A program made the translations under genes and the position numbers. The notes beneath the pieces were generated by a model that made no database searches, had not been told where the DNA came from, and saw only the letters and a program-made list of their open reading frames with translations. A DNA stretch of 64,000 nt from the NCBI GenBank assembly GCA_036877525.1, contig JAZGTH010000014.1, positions 3,422,501 through 3,486,500 of the forward strand. Direction: 5' to 3'. Positions 27,036-39,220 of the stretch are shown in pieces. The DNA is from Chromobotia macracanthus (lineage: Eukaryota; Chordata; Actinopteri; Cypriniformes; Botiidae). Numbering within the stretch: position 1 is the first letter of the stretch; every line of letters starts with the position of its first letter.

Positions 27036-27174
27036 ATAGCTTTGTGTTAGCAGCGCAAAGGTTGTGGGTTTGATTCCCAGGAACGCATGTACTGATAAAA
27101 TGTAGACCTTCAATGCACCGAAAGTTGCTTTGGATAAAAGCGTCTGCCAAATGCGTAAATGTAAAATGTAAATG
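27036..27174 (+). mobile_element. tRNA-derived SINE, 5'-truncated
   Basis: Contains the B-box region 'ggtttgattccc', then 'actgataaaatgtagacctt' and the tail 'gctttggataaaagcgtctg' followed by 'aaatgtaaaatgtaaatg'. The A box is degraded. Same family as the copies at 31826, 43631, 56019 and 58581. Confidence 0.85.
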
Positions 27175-30100
27175 TCTTTTTGAGTCCACTGTGCATGCAA
27201 GTGTGTTGATCTAGATAACTTCAGGTCTTTCCTGCAGCCACTTTAACTGCTTTTAAACATTTCCCACCACTTCAAACCACAGACACAACCTTGTGCTCTT
27301 TTTAGCCTTAGGGTTGTCCTGCAGGTATGAGTATGTGTTTGTGTATGAGGGTACATATATCAACCTCTTGTCTTCCTCGTCTTCCTTCTATGTATAATGC
27401 AAACAGGAAACAGCGCAGACCATGTACAGAATACAATACAGTTCATTTATCTCTTGTGGACAGGTCACTTACAACGTTTTCACTGGTGACTGTATAACTC
27501 ATTCATGGCACATATTTCATAGAGGCGATAAACAATTAGTGTTTCTACAATGTCTTATAACTTGGAGACCTTTTCCGTTTATTGTAAATAGTATTGTAAA
27601 TAATTTCATCATTCTGGTGAGCTTTACTGCTCATCTGATGTGATGTGGTCGTACTGACTCCTAATCAGTCTCATTAAAAGTGGCAGAATTTGTAAACAGG
27701 GCATTAAAGTAAAATTTTAATCTACCAAGGTCAGTAGTATTTCAGAATTCCTTCGTTATTTAGGCTCCAACAATTTGGTTGATCTCAACACACCTCATGT
27801 TTTTTGGACAGTTTAGTTTTGCTAGTTTTGCTCATAAATTGCTAGCAAGGTTGTATTTAACATATCTTTTAAAACATGATGATTTTTAGGGCTGTACAAA
27901 GGCGTTTCTGTCATGTTGTATAGTGCAGCTGCTCAGGCAAAACACATACAGTACCTCATTACATTCAGATCTTTCTTCTCTTTTTGACAATGGAGATTTA
28001 TTTCTCTGCTATTCTGTTTCCTTATTTCCAGGTTCAGGTAGTTTCCATGATCGATTTTCATATATGCAGAGGACCTGTAAAAAAATTCAGGCTAATATAC
28101 TCGAACCCACATTAATTTTGGCTTGAGTGCATTTAAATAGAATGGCAGTCTAGGAATAGACAACTCAATGTGAATACTCAAAACCGAATGCGGCTTTAGG
28201 TGAGTGCAGGCTTACTTTTCCTTCTCATTTGCCATTTTCCTCCCTCGCTTTGCTCACTCGAATGCAAATCTTCTTACCGGTCTCGCACGTACAGACTTTG
28301 CAAAATTGCCTTTTTTTAAAAAAAAAATGCTTCCTGCGAAAAGTTCAGACTTCCCAGGGTGCACCAGGGGAGGGCCTCCGAACAGCTTCAGACAGGCCTA
28401 TCAATCTGAATTTCTAATCCAGCCATTTCAGCCTTGTTTAGAGCCTCATTTGCCTGTATTTCAAATGTCAGCTTATTGAGTTTCTGGCCACAGCTCTCCC
28501 TCTCGCTTTCTGTTGTTGCCCACCAATCCCAGTATACTTGTAACTGTAACTCAACACTAAAGCTGTTAGTTCGCTTACCTGCAGTGTTGAGAAGAGAGAG
28601 ACGTTTTGCTTGCTGCTTTGATGGAGTGACTTCTGTCATGTCAGCTCGCCTGTGGGTGAAATTAGTCGCTGTTCTCCGGTCTGATTATATTGGTTTAGAT
28701 GTGTTTTCCTTCCATGAGGATAAAATAAAAACAAAACACCTGGAGTCATTTTGAAAACAGTATATTTTTTACTAAATCAGTTTCCTTGTTATCCTGTTGA
28801 AACTTTAGACGTGAGATGTCAATATATAAAACCTCATCTCAATAACTGACTAAAATCTAGTATTAACACCTGTGGAAATAACTTTCTAAAGCAAAGAGAG
28901 GCTGTAGAAATCAAAACATTGCTTAAACCTCCAAGTAAGTTTTGATGCTTGTCTGTGTGCATGTATTGATATTCCTTCATTTGTATCAACTGTTTTCACT
29001 GTGTAGCTGTCATGAAGATGTCCACTACTGCAGAAAACTGTCATGTAACTGGCTTCCTGTAAGTTTTTCTCTCTCATTTTCTATTTTGAGTGTCTTGACA
29101 CAAGTTTTTACAGATTAAGATTACATTTAATGATTAATGTCTTGTGAATTATGAAGCTGTTTGCAAAGTCCAAATGGATTATATGGCTATGTAATATGAT
29201 GAGATGTTAAGAGGTGCTGGACAAGAAAGAAATAGAGATTAGTCTGTCTGGCACATTTGAATAATGGCCTAGGTTTAAGACTGCGTACAGACAGTTAGTC
29301 ATCTAAAGGTGTGCATTGGTTGGGAGACAAACAGGAAACTGAGCTAGCAGTTTTTAATATGAATTTGCTAGTGATCTTTAGTGAGCTTGGTACTTTGAGT
29401 TATGACTTTGTTGTTGTTTCTCCAATGCTGGATAAAACACACACTCTTTCATCCAAAATCTTACATTAAAGATTTTGATATTAATGTCATCTTGTTGAGT
29501 AATTTGTTACATTTTGCATGATTATTAGCACTAATTTTATATTAGCATGCATTTGATTTTTTCATTCCTTTAATCTGCCTTCAGACCCCACAAATGATCT
29601 GTTTGTGTTGTACTGGAGTTTGTTTCTGCTCCAAAGTCTTGGATACACACACACACTTATTCACAAAATTTCAGCCATAATTTTTCTGATAATTCAGTCT
29701 GGTGAGTGTTCGTGTGTGTTACAGTGGTGACAGATCTATGGTGGATGATGTCATATACCTGGAAGTAGAAATCCATGGAACTGGAGCCAGCCCACCAAAC
29801 ACAGAGAAACAAATACAGGTCATTTAGATTAATGTATTTGTGTGCAGTCCCAACAAGGCCACAGAGAATGAGAATAAGAGGGGCTGAATTATGCAGAGAA
29901 GTGGCTGAGGAAAACAGAGAGAGTGATATAGATATAATGGTGTGTTTATACCTCCTGCTAGTTAAATCCCTCTCTTCTCAATGGTCCAATGAAACTGCTT
30001 TCCTTTATCTTTAACTCCATTTAATTTATATACTGGCATTACCTGATGGAAGAGGCCATTTCAAAAGCCTTTTATATCCGATAGAGTTATATCCACAGTA

Positions 30101-31254
30101 CAGACACATAAAGCCTCAAGGTTTAATTTTGTAATGGAGACACGGCTGTGATTCAGAAGAGCATCTTTTTCATGAAGCTTGGATGGCAAACTCTTTTTTT
30201 ACTATTGTACACTTTACAAACAACAGAAAGTGTCTCTTACATTGTTTACTGTGCATACAAATGAATAGCACTGATACACACTAGCATAAGGAGCTGTTGT
30301 TTTTCTTCATGGACAAAGGCTGCATGGTTTAATTTGTGTTGCATTTCCCACTTAGTACATGTCTGTTTCCCAAATGAATGAATGAAAGAATAAACAGGAG
30401 ATATAGATTTGAGTTGCATTTATTGTATTATGCGAAATGAGAGGCATAAAAGTAATAAAGCCAATTATCTGATGTCAGCTGTGAAATTAGTTGCCTGGGA
30501 CAATGGTTAATTATACAGTTTAGTGGTCATTATACACAAATACTTCATTTGGCCAATCAGAATTAAGTATTGCAGAAAGCCATGCAATAAGATTTCTCAA
30601 AGCTTATCTGTTCTGAGTTTCTTATACATAATCTTAACACCTCCATCAACCATTTTTGTGTTTTTAGGCACATTTACAAAATGGCTAACCTTGTTCATTG
30701 TTTTCTAAATGTTTCTCTTTTTGTTTAGAGAGATTCCAGTCAGTCTGACAATACACTTGTGTTATAATATATAATGTAATATAATGGCTGTTAGTAAGAA
30801 GCTACTTCAGCAGGTGCACAATTGTCAGTAAAGACCTTTATTCCAGTCTCTGTTAAATACAGCTATTACTGTTATTCTATTGGCTTTGCTGCAAATTGGA
30901 CAATCATAAATCCGGCACATGGATACAGATGTGTAAATATTTTTTTTTGAAGCCTCTTCTGAGCAGAGGGTTTGGGAAAATAGGCCGAGACAGATGTGTA
31001 AGACTTGGGGGTGCTGCAGTACCCTAGAGCTGATGTTTTATTTTCGGCTGACTGCGGCTCTGACCCAGCGCAACGCTAACGTGGGTAACGCAGCCTTGGG
31101 GTAGAGATTCCAGAGGGAGAAGGGAAGTCAAGCTACCTTAGCAGTGAAGTTAGCCAGATAAGACGCCTCATTTTTCTCTGTGATTTATGACTGTTTTTGT
31201 TTCCTGGGAATGGGATGATGAATTTGTTTTCCAGTGTTTTTAATGCTCAGATAT
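27175..31254. other. Non-coding stretch, no gene recognised
   Basis: No exon or named repeat was recognised. Open frames at 28204-28479, 28434-28754 and 29775-30014 lack domains and good splice context. Confidence 0.5.
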
Positions 31255-31279
31255 CAGAGAGAGAGAGAGAGAGAGAGAA
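31255..31279. repeat. (GA)n microsatellite
   Basis: GA dinucleotide run of about 12 units. Confidence 0.9.
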
Positions 31280-31825
31280 AGCATACCCACTTGTAGCCGC
31301 TGCTTATCGCTCAAACAAGTGTGTGATCGCCCATGTTTCTCACGCAACACTTTTTCAATGTGGCTGACAGGTATTCCCTTTGCAAGCTTAAATTACACTA
31401 GAACTTGTTAATATTTAACACCAGCTAACTTCTGATCTTCATTCATCCAACACTTATATTTATGCCACGTCTGTGGTCAGGTGTTCTGCATATTTCAGAG
31501 ATTCTGAAGGTCAGTTTGAATTTATTAACCTTGCTGTGGGATTGCATCAGATATTATAAAAGAAATGACGTGAACTGCAGTGGGTCGTCTCTGTATGTAA
31601 CAGGGCTCTATGACATGTTTGTGTCTCATTCACTGTATAGGCTTAAAACTAAAGAACGAAAGATGGAAAAGAAAAGAGAGCGATAATAAGTGTTTAAAGA
31701 GGCTGGTTGTTAAGGGAAAGGGAGGGTGTGATTGGTTACTAATAACTGTGAAGGGTTGCCTCCAGGTTTCAAACAAACAGATCTAGGAGTTTTAAGCCTT
31801 TACATTTTCAGTCACACTTTCACAT

Positions 31826-31970
31826 TGTACATTTATGTATTAGGCAGATGCTTTTATCCAAAGCGACTTAAAGTATATTCAAGTTATACGTATAATCAGT
31901 ATGTGTGTTCCCTGAGAATCGAACCCACAACTTTGCGCTGCTAACACAATGATCTAACAGTTGAGGAACA
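31826..31970 (-). mobile_element. tRNA-derived SINE
   Basis: Reverse orientation of the family. 'gcagatgcttttatccaaag' (the tail) comes first on the + strand. It is followed by 'gagaatcgaacccacaactt' (B box) and 'gcgctgctaacacaatgatc' (tRNA anticodon-arm remnant). Confidence 0.85.
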
Positions 31971-34900
31971 CTTTATGTCTTCTGGCGACTTTCATATGCT
32001 CGAGTTCATAAATGAAAATACAGCATGAACAATTGAAGGATATTAAGAGCCGTGGAAACAGTATACATGTACATTTGTGGAGTCTGCTGTGGGCAGAGTT
32101 AAATATTTCATTTGAAGAATGTAATTTGAAAAATTAGGTCAGTCTGTCTGTTTGGTCTTGTCTTTTAACATCAGTTAAGTTATACAGTCAAGTCAGACGA
32201 GTTAGTGGTGTACCGGGACCTAGCCTTTACTCTGTATAATCGAAACTTTGAACGGAACAAAAAAGTCGAGAGAAGATGGAGGACAGGACAAGACAAGACA
32301 GAAAGATGAAAGAAGGCATTCACAAAGGAGAGCTTAAAAACGTGACCCATCTCATGCTTATTTTCAGCATGTTTTCCCCAGAATGAATGTGCCATTTTAT
32401 GTGATTATGAGCAGTGGGACACAACTCTCATCACAGCCTCTCTTGATTGGAGCCTCCTGTGGTGGTAAGATGTTCTGCTTTTTGTTTAACACCACAGTCA
32501 CAACCGCCACTTGTGAGAATGATGAATATTGTTATGCAGACACAAGCGTCCTGTACATCTGCAGATGTTCCCCTTTTGTAATCGAACACTTCTTGGGAGG
32601 GGGTAGAGGAAAAGGAGACTGAAGGCGGAAAGAGAGATGCTATTTGATGTCAGGCGTACTGGTAATGACTGCCTTCACTTGAGCTGAGCTTATCGGCTGC
32701 TTCCCTTCTGAGTAGAAAGGAGGGAAAAATGAGAATGATTCTCTGGTAAGAAGGCCAAACTTGGATGCTCATTTTCTACCATGTCTCAGAGATGAGATTT
32801 CACTTTTGATGTTGATAACTTTACATAGCAGTTGTTTGGTAGAAAGTTTTTTGCTCGATTTACTGCATGTGAGAATGTGAAATTTCGAGTGGGCATGGGT
32901 AGGTGCCAGGTCTAACCTCTTGTTTTTCTCTTCCTCATTCTAGCAGTAACTGCCCCCCTCTTTCTCGCACCATGTTGATGGGAATTGGTAGCCTGTTGGT
33001 TTGATGAGGGTCAACTTTGCTTTTTCAAATGGAATAATTCCTGACATGCAGTGACTGGTTATTCCTCATATCATTTGGTTTTATTTGCTGATGCCCCATC
33101 ATTGAGTTACATTGGGTATACATTGAATTTTTCTGCGCTTCGTTCTTTAGCTTGTCAGTGTCAGGCCCCTCCCATTAATGTCTGCATATACAACTGGTTG
33201 CTATATCAACCTATTTTTAATATAGGCTGGGGACATTTTAGCTTTGGTGCTGATTTTCTTATCAAAGGCAGTTCTTCACCACGCCACTTTTTAAAGTACC
33301 AAGTTCTGGATTTTTGAGTCCCAGGTGTTGTTAACATCAGTTTCTCTCCATTACAATGGCTCTGTAAATAAATGAGCTGACAAGCGCATCATTTTAATGT
33401 GTGAATGGGTTTTAGAGGTGTTTGTTTCTCTGTCTGAAATCAGTCACTTCATGCTTCTTGATTGATTGGATCCTGTTGGCTGTGCACACTCTCAAACCTG
33501 GCCACAAAAAAATAGCCCATTACTAGTGAGCAAACACATGAAGTGAGCAAGTGTAAATATGCCATCTGTCTTTGATTTTAAACAAATGCTTTTTTATTAG
33601 TGCTATAATTGTTTTGCGTGTCTTATTTTCTCACTCTTATTTTCTGTCTTCCTTTTTCTCTCTCTTTCTTTCAGTGTTTCACTCATCTCTGTTGATCCTG
33701 TTTGGATTTCATTGCACATCTTCATTCCCACATTCCTGAGAAAGAGTGTGGTTATGCCATTTTGCCAGAAATTCGCTCCGGTTGACAATCCTCTGTCCTG
33801 ATTTTTCAATTACTGACATGTGTCCAATCCCATTCCCGCCTTAAATTAACAAAACAAAACGAATAACTGCACAAAGGAAATTAATTCCACGGCCAAGAAA
33901 TACAGTGTCTAAATGCACGTTTCTCGCACATACTGTCATTGTCTTTAATTTACATCTCATTTGGGTGTTGTAACCTGTCCCTGCCTCTTTTATTCCTCTG
34001 AACTAACAGTTCATTTCATCCATAATAACCGTCATCATTGTCATCATTTTAATGCAGACATGAGCTCGAATAGCATCAGCAAATGAATTTTGTTGATGGA
34101 CTTCTACGCTCCCGTCTGTTTTCTCCACTCCGAATTGACAAATTCAGTTCAGGGTGAAGCCCCCCCTTTTGCTTCACCTTGAAAATTCACACAAGCAAAC
34201 ATGCTCAGATTTGATTAGTGGATGCTTGGAGGCATGCGGCTTGTTGATTAGAATTGGACGAGGACTGCATTTTGATGGGAATAGACATTATACTGATGCT
34301 CTCTCTCTCTCTCTGCTCTCTCTCTGCTCTCTCTGCTCTCTCTCTACATCTGTCTCTGTAGTTCTGCTTTGTATCTCTCTACTTTTTCTCTTCTATTTCC
34401 AAATCTTTCACTGTTGCTCTGTCGTTTTCTCATCAGCTCCATCCTCTTTCCTCCTCCTCAACTCCTTCCTTCGTTCCTTTTCCCATGATCATTTGTTTCC
34501 TTTCTCTCTACTCCCAGTGGGAAGCCCCATTCCTGGCCAGTGGTAGATTTTCCAATCAGTAGGATGAGGGGGAAAAGCTGTGGAATGAAAAAACCAATGA
34601 CTTTTTGTATGCAGCCACATTTTACTCCGCTAGCTGCTGATTATTGTGTTACTGTGGTACATTTACTTCTGGTGAGATTTGATTAAGCAGTTCTTACAGG
34701 GCCTGAGCCCTCAACTCCCATTGCAATCAGCCACAATACCTAAAAGACCAGCCGAGATTTCATCTTCCTTTCACGCCTCTCTATGACTACAAGTTAAATA
34801 TGTTCAGAGAGCCTTATTCTGTCTGCGTACACCCAGGAGACCCCATGTAGTGGAAATCATTAGGATCCCTTTGGAGTGACTAAAGCAAAGAGAAGATGGT

Positions 34901-35560
34901 GAAGAGAAAGAGAGAAGAGGGCGTGTGTGGAAAGAAAACGGCAAGAGAAGTATGAAGATCGTAGTGGTTTATACAATATTTGTTTCAGGTCTCACATTAG
35001 AGATTCTAGGCAGAACATGGAGTCAAGTGTTTGGATCTTTGTAAAGCTCATTTGCATGTAGGGAAAAATTTTGGATGTGGCATTTTAAATGTGTTACATT
35101 ACACACTGTTTTCTAAACCTGTTCAATTACATGGACCTGTTTATGTGTTTATGAGTTGGTATCAGTTTGCCTGTTTATTGAACTCTGCTCCAAGCTTTCT
35201 CCACCATTATGGCTGTGTGTTTAGCACAGGATTTTCAGTATCTGTGCAGAAGTAATGTCAGAATATTGATGTTAGCAGCATGGTGAACAGCAGAGGATTA
35301 TATTTCTACAGTGTGTCAAGAGTTGCTTTGGATTGTGAGTGTGATAATTTTGGATTGCTCTTCACTATATGTGGCCACCTGTAAAGTGCAGTACCAAAGC
35401 TCAATGTACTTCTGCACAATGAACAACATGATCTATTTATCTTACCCTACAGAGATGCTGTTTTACCTTTTAATTTAGTGCTGAAACTAGCATGAGGACT
35501 CAGTCACTTTGACATGAACTTCCTGTCTGGGAAAGTGTGACAGCATCAGTTCTGCCTCAG
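31971..35560. other. Non-coding stretch, no gene recognised
   Basis: No certain exon. A purine-rich block near 32265-32320 and another at 34880-34950 were checked for formin N-terminal exons without success. The region 33820-34170 has mixed composition and TAAT-type sites, so it is CNE-like. Confidence 0.45.
34299..34360. repeat. CT-rich repeat with CTCTCTG units
   Basis: Repeated 'ctctctctgctctctctctg' pattern. It drives the Leu/Ser-rich open frame at 34154-34546. Confidence 0.85.
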
Positions 35561-35635
35561 TTCAGCTTTGAGAACACTTCCTTTGAGTCCCATCGGGTCT
35601 CAGAGAACAACAAATCGTCTCTGTTTTGCTCTCCG
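35561..35635 (+). pseudogene. Possible GTPase-binding-region exon relic of the formin
   Basis: After the acceptor-like 'tctgcctcag', one frame reads TSFESHRVS. This parallels the diaphanous-formin block TCLESLRVS, which precedes the SNPVSWV motif just upstream of the FH3 exon found at 37123. Six of nine residues agree and the position and strand fit. About two codons upstream appear deleted, and the expected SNPVSWV is not readable. Short match length makes chance possible. Confidence 0.3.
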
Positions 35636-36207
35636 TTTTCCTTTAAATAGCATTACCATTTTCTTCTCTTTCTCTCTCCCTCTTCTGTTGTCTTCTCTAG
35701 TCCTCTTCAGTTTCCAGGTTGTGGTCAATTTCTGCTGTAATATAACCTCGGAAGCGCACCCACGCCTCTTGACACTGGCTGCCTGAAAATTGGTTACTGA
35801 TGCTCGCCGCTGCTCAGTACTTACACTGAGGCAATTTCACACAGTTCTGTGAGACTGCGCTCTACCCGGCCCACCATGACAGACATGATCAACAGTTCGT
35901 AGCTCTGATAGGTCTGTTTCTTCCAGAGTTGTATGAAGCATGTGATCACAGAAAAAGGCAGATGAGTTCTTCCTGTTTTTCCTCACCTGTTTGACTTTCG
36001 GTGGGCTTAACTGGCAGTGTGCATAGAGATTCTGTTTGGACAGATTCGTGAGGACTGAAGTACACTGAATTACTGCTTAGTGAAAATTGTGGCGTCTTGA
36101 GTGTGAATCCATTTATTTTGTAACATCTTGGGAAAAGGAGCGAGGCTGAGCAGCTTGGCTTGTTTCTTTTCGCCTGTAGATTGGTATTGAATAACAAATT
36201 GACAGAT

Positions 36208-36226
36208 ACTTGCATGCATGCATGCA
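36208..36226. repeat. Short (TGCA)n repeat
   Basis: 'tgcatgcatgcatgcatt' is a short palindromic tetranucleotide repeat. Confidence 0.8.
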
Positions 36227-37122
36227 TTATTGATTTCTGAGGGGAAATGTATAAAATGGAAGAAACAATAGTTACCTCTATCCATTGTGGGAACATTACA
36301 GCAAATGCATCTGAAAACAGTAATAGTTGCTGTACATGCATTATGAGACAGTTTGTTTGTATTATGCAGTTTGTCATTGAATGAACTCTGTAACCAGCTT
36401 TTTATACACAATGGGTTAATCAGTTTGTTTATGCTTATTGAATTTTCTCATTATTAATCAATGCCTCACTTGACACACTTCTCTTGTTATTGCAGTTAAA
36501 TTTACACCATGGCAATTCCTGCAGACAATAGAGGCCAAATCAATAGAGATGTAGAGCGCATGATTGTGTCTGAATGGAATTAAAATAAACATCTTTGCTC
36601 CATTAGCAATGCCTTTCACTTTAGCTCCAGGGGGAAAGCTTAATCTATTGGAGGAGGTGGAGTTTACTGACGTTAAATGGGCTCTGACAAACATAGCTCT
36701 GATAAGCATTATTGACTCTTACATGTTTCTATGCTGCTTTTTTAAACAAAGAGGTTTATTTTGGAAATGTAAGATGTAAGAGGCATCCAAACTTGTTTTT
36801 ATTCCTATTTCTAAAGCTAATGATGTGAACAGCTAGATTGTACTGCATAGTACAACTGAACAAGTACTGAACAAGGGAGCACGATAGGTACTCGGACACT
36901 TTGTTTTAATGCAGTGACAAAAGTGTGGCTTATGTGTCATATACCATTTGGGACCAGTTCACAATTTGATGATGTGCAGTGTTAATGCAGAGATTAGTGT
37001 TAAATAGTGAACCGCATGTAAACACTAAGACATGATTGGAAGATGTGATTGTCTAATATCCACTTTTGATATTTTTTGTGCATTTTGTCACATATACACT
37101 AACACAAGATGTTTGGGTGTAG

Positions 37123-37192
37123 AGTTTTTGGTCATGAAGGACTGGGCCTCCTGCTGGAAAACCTGGAGAGGCTTCTGCTTAAAAACAAAACA
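37123..37192 (+). pseudogene. diaph3: Formin relic exon: start of FH3 (FGHEGLGLLL)
   Basis: Between acceptor 'gggtgtag' and donor 'gtaagg' the frame starting at 37124 reads VFGHEGLGLLLENLERLLLK. This is nearly identical to the FGHEGLGLLLDILEKL block of DIAPH2/3. Both splice sites look functional and the exon ends on a complete codon. The family has S or N-F at the start. The five-T run at 37125-37129 may carry one extra T, so the join to the preceding exon is uncertain. This is the best preserved of the N-terminal relics. Confidence 0.9.
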
Positions 37193-37365
37193 GTAAGGCA
37201 AACTCCATCATCCTCATATCTTAGGCAAACACATCTTACTAGGTTTTAAACTACCCTCAGTCTTCTCTAACCTCAGGATAAGCCCTGAGCTCGCTCCTAA
37301 CCAAACAGTTTGACCCTGTTTTTGTACTGAGCTCATCTTTTTCACTCTTTCTTTTCATTTTTCAG

Positions 37366-37435
37366 CAAAGAAAAGGTGGATAAGAAGAGTCAGCACAAAG
37401 TCATTCAGTGCCTTAAGGTCTTTATGAACAACAAT
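37366..37435 (+). pseudogene. diaph3: Formin relic exon: FH3 (HKVIQCLK), frameshifted
   Basis: Flanked by 'catttttcag' and 'gtaata'. It reads EKVDKKSQHKVIQCLKVFM and then NNN, against the family EKVVKKNQHKVIQCLKALM. The expected length is 69 nt, 23 codons continuing in phase 0 from 37192. It is 70 nt because 'caaagaaaag' stands where 'caagaaaag' is expected. Read in the inherited phase the exon hits TAA at 37381. The intron before it is only 173 bp. Confidence 0.93.
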
Positions 37436-37779
37436 GTAATAACGTCACTGAGCCTATAGGAACCTCCCATTTGAGATCATTCTGCAGCTGTTTTGACCAG
37501 TTATCAAAGTCTGCATTCACACAGTCAGTGTTTTGATTTGACAGTCGTATGTACTAACAGTTGTGATTCTCCACTTGTGCTGTTCATAAAACAGCTTACA
37601 GGAGCTTCTCAAGTACGCCTGTATGAACTCAAACAACTAATAAATGTAGTCAAAGCCCTTTTGCGCTAAGTAAATGTTTCGATGTGTATATTAAAGATAG
37701 TGCCTTGTCTGGGAGTTAAGTCAGCTGGCACAAAGTTACTTTTCATAAGTTATTTAACAAAGTTACTTCACAAAGTTAC

Positions 37780-38016
37780 TGCAAGCTGCAATTCAACTTT
37801 ATGGAGTTAAAAATAAACAAAAATGAGTTATTGAACAACTATATACCAGATCAGTGTTCAACATGATCTCCTTTGATTTATATTTTGAGATGTCGGTTCT
37901 GGAAATGCAAGGTTGGCTTCATCATATGTAATGAAAAGTGCATAAGCTAACCTGCAATTTTATGGTTCAGACAGAGTTGGCAATAGAGAGGCAAAAATTA
38001 CAGATTACAGCTTTAA
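37780..38016 (+). mobile_element. TTAA-ended MITE-like element, diverged copy
   Basis: Third copy of the 17130/20470 family, lying in a relic intron. It shares 'gcaagctgca', 'agatcagtgttcaa', 'taatgaaaagt', 'taacctgcaattttatg' and the end 'cagattacagctttaa'. The 5' tip is degraded. Confidence 0.65.
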
Positions 38017-38779
38017 TAAACGAGTCCAGTCGAGGCATGAGTTTATTTGTCAAGTCCTTATTAACAGACAGCAGCTCTGTGGCTTTTTATTTATAAGTGA
38101 GTGAAGTTATACACTTGTTTGTAACAGAAGTACGTGTCTTATCTTATTTGCCACTATCCAGCGTTCTGTCTCTCCACTGCGACTGTCTCTCCCACCAGCC
38201 CTGCCATCCAGCACGCTGGTAAAAATCAGCAGCCTAACGAGCATAAACAAAACTCTGCGAATCTGTCAACACGGTTTAATAAAATTGCTAAACATTGAAG
38301 GCACGTAGTCTGAGCGACATTGCTGGAGGTCACCAAATTGCTGAACAGTGGCTTGCTATTATTTGTTCCGTTCTGTCTAACTGTGTCAGGGGACAGATCA
38401 TGTGAGCTTTAGTGTCTTTACTCTCATTGTTGCATCACTGCTTATTTGCATCAAGTTCATCTCTGCTCAGCTCATACCACCAACGGCCACTGATGCTCAT
38501 GTTCTCTTAAAGCACATTAAATCATCAGCTTTCTTTGTCTGCACAAATAATTGTGGTTCTTACACCTAAAACTTTCAGTGTCTGTGGCCTGTGTTGTGTG
38601 AAGTTGTTTAAAATGAGTTCTACTATATTTACTCTCAATTTCTCTTATTTTAATGTCACACAGTTTCAATGCCGTCAACATCTAATCAAATTAATGTGAC
38701 ATACAACACGTGTGAATACCTGTTTGCTGTATATGTTTCTTCACAAATTTCAGTTGCACTTATTGAATTATTATACTAA
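38017..38779. other. Relic intron, nothing further recognised
   Basis: No exon, SINE or simple repeat recognised in this part of the intron between 37435 and 41194. Confidence 0.5.
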
Positions 38780-39220
38780 AGCCACAGCTTCAAACCAGAC
38801 TGATTCCAGCTGCTGTGTCCCTTCATCAGCTGACGAATCACGTCTCCGCTTTCTCACCACGCTCCAGCTTCTCTCCGCTGGACACACGTACCTGCAGCAG
38901 CTTTCAAATGGTCAGGAACGATAAGAGTGGAGCTGCAGAAACACAGAGCTCTGAACCTGGGGGGGGTCCACACAGCACGTGTAAAGAGGTCTGAGGGGGC
39001 TTTTGATGATTCACACACTCCTGTTAGAGACAGGCGTCAGAAGTGGATCTCCAGTTGTTTCTCTGATGTTGTAGAGATAGCCCGGGGTCTGAGGAGTTAC
39101 CACCACCATCTGATCACATACACAGATAAAGATCTGTCCTGTTTTTATCTGAGTTCATCCACCGCGCATGCAACAGATGTTAGAGAGATGTTCAGCTGTC
39201 AATGTTTTTGAGTGAGAAGT
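38780..39220. other. GC-richer unexplained block inside relic intron
   Basis: Composition is clearly less AT-rich than the flanks, with open frames on the + strand (38712-38924 and 38927-39211). On the minus strand an exon-like segment reads STLIVPDHLKAAA, bounded by 'tgtgtttctgcag' and 'gtacgtgtg'. No family was recognised. It could be an old gene fragment, a repeat or a regulatory element. Confidence 0.35.

Noticed and set aside
32265..32325. Possible formin N-terminal exon (EKMED... pattern)
   Set aside because: The resemblance to EKMMEDMN is limited to a purine-rich stretch. There are no splice sites and the downstream residues disagree.
34154..34546. 130-codon Leu/Ser-rich frame with apparent membrane segments
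   Set aside because: Produced by CTCTCTG microsatellite translation.
34800..34865. Possible SPQEFIHEL-type exon
   Set aside because: Only three or four scattered residues fit and no frame is convincing.
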